NCBI GenBank assembly: GCA_037043015.1
Contig: CM073324.1
Coordinates: forward strand, 4,147,413 to 4,211,412
DNA: 64,000 nt
DNA from: Bryum argenteum
Taxonomy: Eukaryota > Streptophyta > Bryopsida > Bryales > Bryaceae
Reading direction: 5' to 3'
Below, piece by piece: positions 59,701 to 64,000 of this stretch (its first letter is position 1; each line of letters opens with the position of its first letter). The translations under genes and the position numbers were made by a program. Under the pieces are notes generated by a model, which ran no database searches, was not told the origin of the DNA, and saw nothing but the letters and a program-made list of their open reading frames with translations.

Positions 59701-62700
59701 ATACACAGTCTTGAGCTTACCCTCTTTGACGGCTCCACCACCGTTTTCTTTCCCCGGGGTCACCTCGCCACAATCCACAATCTTGACGGGCACATTTGGT
59801 TTGTTTCTTGGTGGGCCAGATGTAGGAACTGCCTCGATCTTCTTCAAAATGCTCAGGCCCTCCACCACCTTACCGAACACCACATGCTTTCTGGAAAAAC
59901 AACAAGTCGGTCCATCAGTATGCATGACATAGTCTGTTTCTTGGCGATCGCAGAACAAATACAAAGAAGGATACACCAACAAACAATAACCTCCACATTA
60001 GCGCAATCATGACTGCCTCACCCCGTCACTGAATGGCACATGAGTCATGTGGGATGAACAATGACGAGGTTCGTGGCCTACAAACAATTATCCCAATAGT
60101 TTGTCATCAGAGACAAAGTAAGTACGAAGCATATCATATCATAATGGTGAGACTTGACGAATGCTTTCCAAAAAGTCTGATCCAGCGGTCACAACTAAAT
60201 CATGTACGGCAACAGCGTAGCATCCATGTACTCCATTGCGTGCTTGGCAATATGCTCAGCCCTCGAGACACAAAACATATACTCAAGAAAATTTATGAGG
60301 AAGTCAAAAGGTTCTCTATTCCACCTCATAACGAACTTCCCTACTGATTATTGTTCTTTAGTGCCGCACTAACAACTGAAGGTACGGAAGACGGCATTGA
60401 GGTATCATGGGAAAGTAGACATATCAATGCAATCAAAAGTAAGAGCTACACATCTAGACCTCCGAATGAGAGAAGAAACGGCAATTTCTGAATGCAATCC
60501 TTTCAAAACTATGGATACTAAACGTCGTCCTCCTAGCGATGCAGAATAGTACACACTTCAGACAACAAAAAGCAAAATCCTCACCCGTCGAGATGTGGCT
60601 GCTTTTTAAAGGTGAGAAAAAACTGTGACCCGTTTGTGTTAGGGCCAGCATTTGCCATTGATAGGACGCCTGCTCCATCGTGTTCAAGCTTGAAGTTTTC
60701 ATCTGAAACCAAAATAAACACGCACACATGAAAAACCACCAAATGTGAAACTCCCGATCCTTCCAGATCCTGCAATGTCATCCTCCAAGGTACATGTCAC
60801 TAAAGAGACACACAAGCCAGCAGTGAGAAGACCCAGGTCACGACGATAGATAAAAGATTCGTTATGGAGGAATGTCATGCACCATCCAGACTTTAAAATC
60901 ATGTTGCCATATCAAGAGAACAATACCGCATAGAAGTTCTGGCCACATACCTGGCATGATCTTTTCAAAACATGTGACACAAACAAAACCCAAATCTCAG
61001 GTTTTGCTTAAGTTAAGTTCCCAATTCTAAAAAACGTCATGACACGCATACAAAATCAAAAGCATCTGTCTACCAAGTCCAGCGGCTTCCAAGTTGGCTA
61101 AGAAACTCACCGGCAAACTTGCCCCCGTAAATACTCTCTCCACCCGTACCTGCAGATCAATGGCATGATAGTCAAAATGATTGACTGTGAGAGTAGCACT
61201 CTGTGTTGCAACCGCTACGACTTAATAGAACGCTGGCATAGAACATGCAAGTGCCCATGAAAGACAGGGAACAACCAACCAACAAGCTCTGCTCCTGATA
61301 CACCCCTACTTCGCTGTTGCTGGAACGCGTGCTAAATTACGAAAACAGACAAAGCTTAGTTGTATCAGATAGATCTTAATCAGGTGTCTCAGAAGTAAAA
61401 GGCAATATACTTCCAAACCGGACAAACATGTACGGCAAACAAATGCGCTGGATACCTCTCAGCCCGAGTGAATTGATCTTCATTTTGGCATGCCTTTGAA
61501 ATCAAAAATCAATATTCAACCTACTATCAGCCATAAAAACGAATTTACGACATGATACTGCTTGTAGTTCAAGAGGTTCTACGTGATGGTCCACAATATC
61601 TACTTGAGATTGACATGGTCAATTCAGTAACTAATGACACAAGCCCTCCCGTACTTCATAACAACAAGATTTCTCTGATATCTAAGCGTGCGCTTCATAA
61701 GGGCGAACAGGCAGCCAACCGCTTTGCATATCCTTTGATCTATTCAACAGATCTCAGATCTGTAGAAACGATGCCCAACAGAAAATGATACCAGAAAAAC
61801 ATGCATAAACAAGGTCGCGGTACTTTATGAAGCAGAGAATAAGATCTTACCATCTCTTTTCGAAAAGTCTCCTCCCTGTATCCAAGAAAGCACATTGACA
61901 TCAACAACACGGTCTATACGTAAGCAATATGTCTCAAATTAACTTACTCGGGCCGATATGCATAAGCATCTAACAGGATAAGGTGCAATCCATAAAAAGA
62001 AAAGACAATGCAAAAATGCAAATCAGAAAGCCATCATCTCTTGGTATTACTTGTGCCATAAATCCTGGAATGATTCGGTGAAAGATAGTGTCTTTGAAAT
62101 GTAGTGCTTTCTTTGTTGTGCGGCCTATACCCGATTTTCCTGCAGGTATCAAAAACCATCAGCCACTTTGGGAAAGCATACTGGCTTCGTGAGGATAAAA
62201 CGTTCATGAAGATAGATAATCAGAATCACATAGGAAAAAAACTCTTATATGTCGTTGAGGAATTGCACTCTGTTTGTGAAAAGCAGCGACTTCCCAGCTC
62301 ACCACAACACCGTGACCCACATACTGTTGTAAGGCATAAAAAGGCCAGAATAACAATACACTTCACATTATAGAGTACAAAACTTCGATAAAATCTTATA
62401 CCAATCCTTCCAACCAAGCGACTTATGGACCTGCCTTCTGAAATCAAATCATCATCCTCACTTGATAATAAGTCAGATAATTTTAGCGAGGTCTTTCTCG
62501 TCTCTCTTACCTGTACAGAGGGCTCGGAAGTTTTCCGCAGTCTTCGGCACATAATCTGCGTAGAGCTGTACACAGAAAAGACGTGAATCAATAAAGCTTG
62601 TTGTGAACCTCCTGGGAGTAAAGCGCAAAGAAACAAAAACAGCTAAAAACATTACGATGAAATCTTATTGCAAATAACAACAATTCCGATGACAGAAACA

Positions 62701-62837
62701 TGTTCGACTGGCACCTTGGCAGAGATTGGGTTAGATGAAAAGACATTCACACATACCTCCATGACCAGCTTGCCTAAAGGATCATCTCCTATGGCGATGT
62801 CGAAGTAAACCTTCGGATTTGGAGCTTTTTTACCCAT
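56792..62837 (-). CDS. CYP95: SR-rich cyclophilin (peptidyl-prolyl isomerase), CYP63/CYP95 group
   Basis: Nuclear peptidyl-prolyl cis-trans isomerase with a long Arg/Ser tail, a group tied to SR splicing factors. Thirteen coding exons join in phase with GT-AG introns: 62,837-62,757, 62,565-62,511, 62,139-62,051, 61,875-61,851, 61,149-61,111, 60,702-60,585, 59,890-59,721, 59,543-59,168, 59,029-58,905, 58,678-58,459, 58,353-57,808, 57,676-57,590, 57,254-56,792. The sum is 2,394 bases, 797 residues. Residues 1 to about 175 form the cyclophilin fold, with [28 protein letters not shown] and HLDGKHVVFG. The Trp that binds cyclosporin in CypA is His, as is usual in SR-cyclophilins. The rest is Lys/Arg/Ser/Glu-rich with many SR and SP pairs and a Gly/Tyr/Arg patch. 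Length fits Arabidopsis CYP95 (about 840) better than CYP63 (about 570), but both are one orthology group, so the symbol is tentative. Intact. Confidence 0.92.
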
Positions 62838-63930
62838 GGTTGACTCAATTCTGACACATCGCAAAACAGAAAATAAATTAGACATTTTCAGCGATTAATA
62901 TTTTCAAGTGATCTACCGACCATACAGGCACATAGTTCAAATAAAGAAAAACAGGAAAGAAAGAAAAACCATGCATCAACCAAAAGAGATTACTTTCGAA
63001 ACTGATAGCTGCCTCGTCAATAGGCCATCAAACATTCCCATTGTCTTTCGATTGACCACAACAACAATTCAATAAACCCTGCGAGGCTGACTTCGTCTAC
63101 CACGATTCGACCCAGACGTCCAGTAACCTAATTCGATGCGACCGATCGAACAACATAAACAACCACTACAATCGATCGAAGCGGCATTTAGACAAGAGAA
63201 AAGTAACTATCAGAAACGACAATTCAACGCATTTCAATTCATGTCTATCCATGAAACTCTTTGCCTTCAATCAGCTCCAATCCAAAAAGAAAGAACTGAT
63301 AGAGCGAAATCACTACAGACAGCTTTCACATTGGCAATGCCGCCAATGAAAAGATTCACCACAAAAATCACACGAACGCAAACAAAGCACCAGAAACTCA
63401 AAGACAGTAATGCACATAACTTTATTCAAAGATAACTAATCAAATCAACAGCTAAAAGACCTTAAACCCTCGAAACTGGTTCCCGAACATTATTCGCGGG
63501 TCATCATATTCAAACACTTACAGCGAATTGCATTTTCAATCACAATACAAAATCGCTAGCTGGACAACAAAAATTTCCGAAAAGCAAAAACATCCAAAAA
63601 TACTTTCTACAAAAATTCAGAACTAATGTCGCTTACAGAAATAAACGCCATGCAGAGATGAAAACACGCATACTACATTTTGCAGCTGAAGAGAAAAGAA
63701 GAAGACTAATGCGCAATAATCATCGTAAAAAAAGTTATCGACAGAAACAATCCACAAAGATCAAGCGATACACGATCACAAAACACGAAACCCTCACTGA
63801 ATTAATCAACCTTCAAACGCCTCACAGTCTTCCTCACAGCCTGTGCGCAATGAGTTTCATAGAAGAGGTGAAGGACATGAGAAGGAACAGACCAGGTACC
63901 AAAGCTCCAGCTCTTTATCTCAATCTCTCG
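62838..63930 (-). other. 5' leader with a leader intron of the cyclophilin gene
   Basis: A good splice acceptor (gtcag) ends at 62,851, 14 bases before the ATG. Upstream to about 63,780 the sequence is AT-rich and non-coding, then more mixed. This fits a leader intron of about 0.9-1.0 kb with a first exon around 63,800-63,930. The exact donor was not fixed. No other gene is seen here. Confidence 0.5.
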
Positions 63931-63956
63931 CTCGAGCGCAGTCCGATTGCCGAAAG

Positions 63957-63963
63957 TTTTATA
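63957..63963 (-). promoter_or_regulatory. TATA box of the cyclophilin gene
   Basis: Minus strand agtataaaactt, with tataaaa at 63,963-63,957. It would place transcription start near 63,930. The upstream promoter continues beyond the window. Confidence 0.5.
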
Positions 63964-64000
63964 CTAATGATGGGGTGAAAGGGAAGAGCGAGAGTTTAGT

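Noticed and set aside
63136-63435. 99-codon open frame upstream of the cyclophilin gene on the plus strand
   Set aside because: It lies in the leader intron region of the minus-strand gene, with no domain and no promoter.
1-64000. CRISPR arrays, rRNA genes, bacterial-type operons
   Set aside because: No regularly spaced repeats with unique spacers, no rRNA sequence, and the gene with introns is plainly nuclear eukaryotic.

Overview
The window comes from a nuclear genome of a green plant. The evidence is plant-type telomere repeats (TTTAGGG), a Ty3/gypsy element whose primer-binding site fits plant tRNA-Asp, a plant-type hAT transposase and an SR-rich cyclophilin gene of the plant CYP63/CYP95 group. 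A dual-endonuclease LINE and a Tc1-like remnant would be unusual in a flowering plant, so a non-seed plant is a reasonable but unproved guess.

Layout. 1-6,912: a broken hAT transposase gene (+) converges on a broken gene for a coiled-coil protein with a RING-like finger (-). The minus-strand gene is driven from a GC-rich block made of CCGACCG-type motifs. 6,913-12,324: AT-rich DNA with no recognisable gene. It holds a second GC-rich block, two diverged copies of one non-coding repeat, a tandem 50-bp repeat and an interstitial telomere-like tract. 12,325-14,673: a third GC-rich block with a TATA box and a broken gene for a Tyr/Arg/Gly/Pro-repeat protein (+). 14,679-45,754: a nest of long-LTR Ty3/gypsy sequence. 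45,755-48,725: the far half of the DNA interrupted by that nest, with a broken kinase-like gene (-) running from a fourth GC-rich block. About 48,890-55,878: a 7-kb LINE with an APE nuclease, reverse transcriptase, RNase H and a C-terminal KPD-type nuclease. 55,896-56,024: the end of a Tc1-like transposase. 56,350-63,965: the only intact host gene, a 13-coding-exon SR-cyclophilin on the minus strand, with TATA box, 5' leader intron and poly(A) signal.

The LTR nest is the most striking architecture. One minus-strand element with LTRs of about 4.58 kb inserted with a 5-bp target duplication (CGAAT at 14,674-14,678 and 45,755-45,759). Its 3' LTR was then opened and now holds 16.0 kb: a complete plus-strand copy of the same family (16,947-32,137) plus an inverted copy of 838 bp of the original flank (16,109-16,946). 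The result is a near-palindrome. One end of the inner copy is an exact LTR terminus; the other runs into copied flank. This suggests a one-ended integration finished by copying from the resident element, or else an assembly fold-back.

With the nest set aside, 12,325-14,678 plus 45,755-48,725 forms a cassette of about 5.3 kb: two convergent genes, each promoted from a GC-rich end. The hAT/RING pair at the left of the window has a comparable convergent layout, and a short motif is shared between the RING gene and the Tyr-rich gene. These may belong to one undescribed family of gene-carrying DNA elements.
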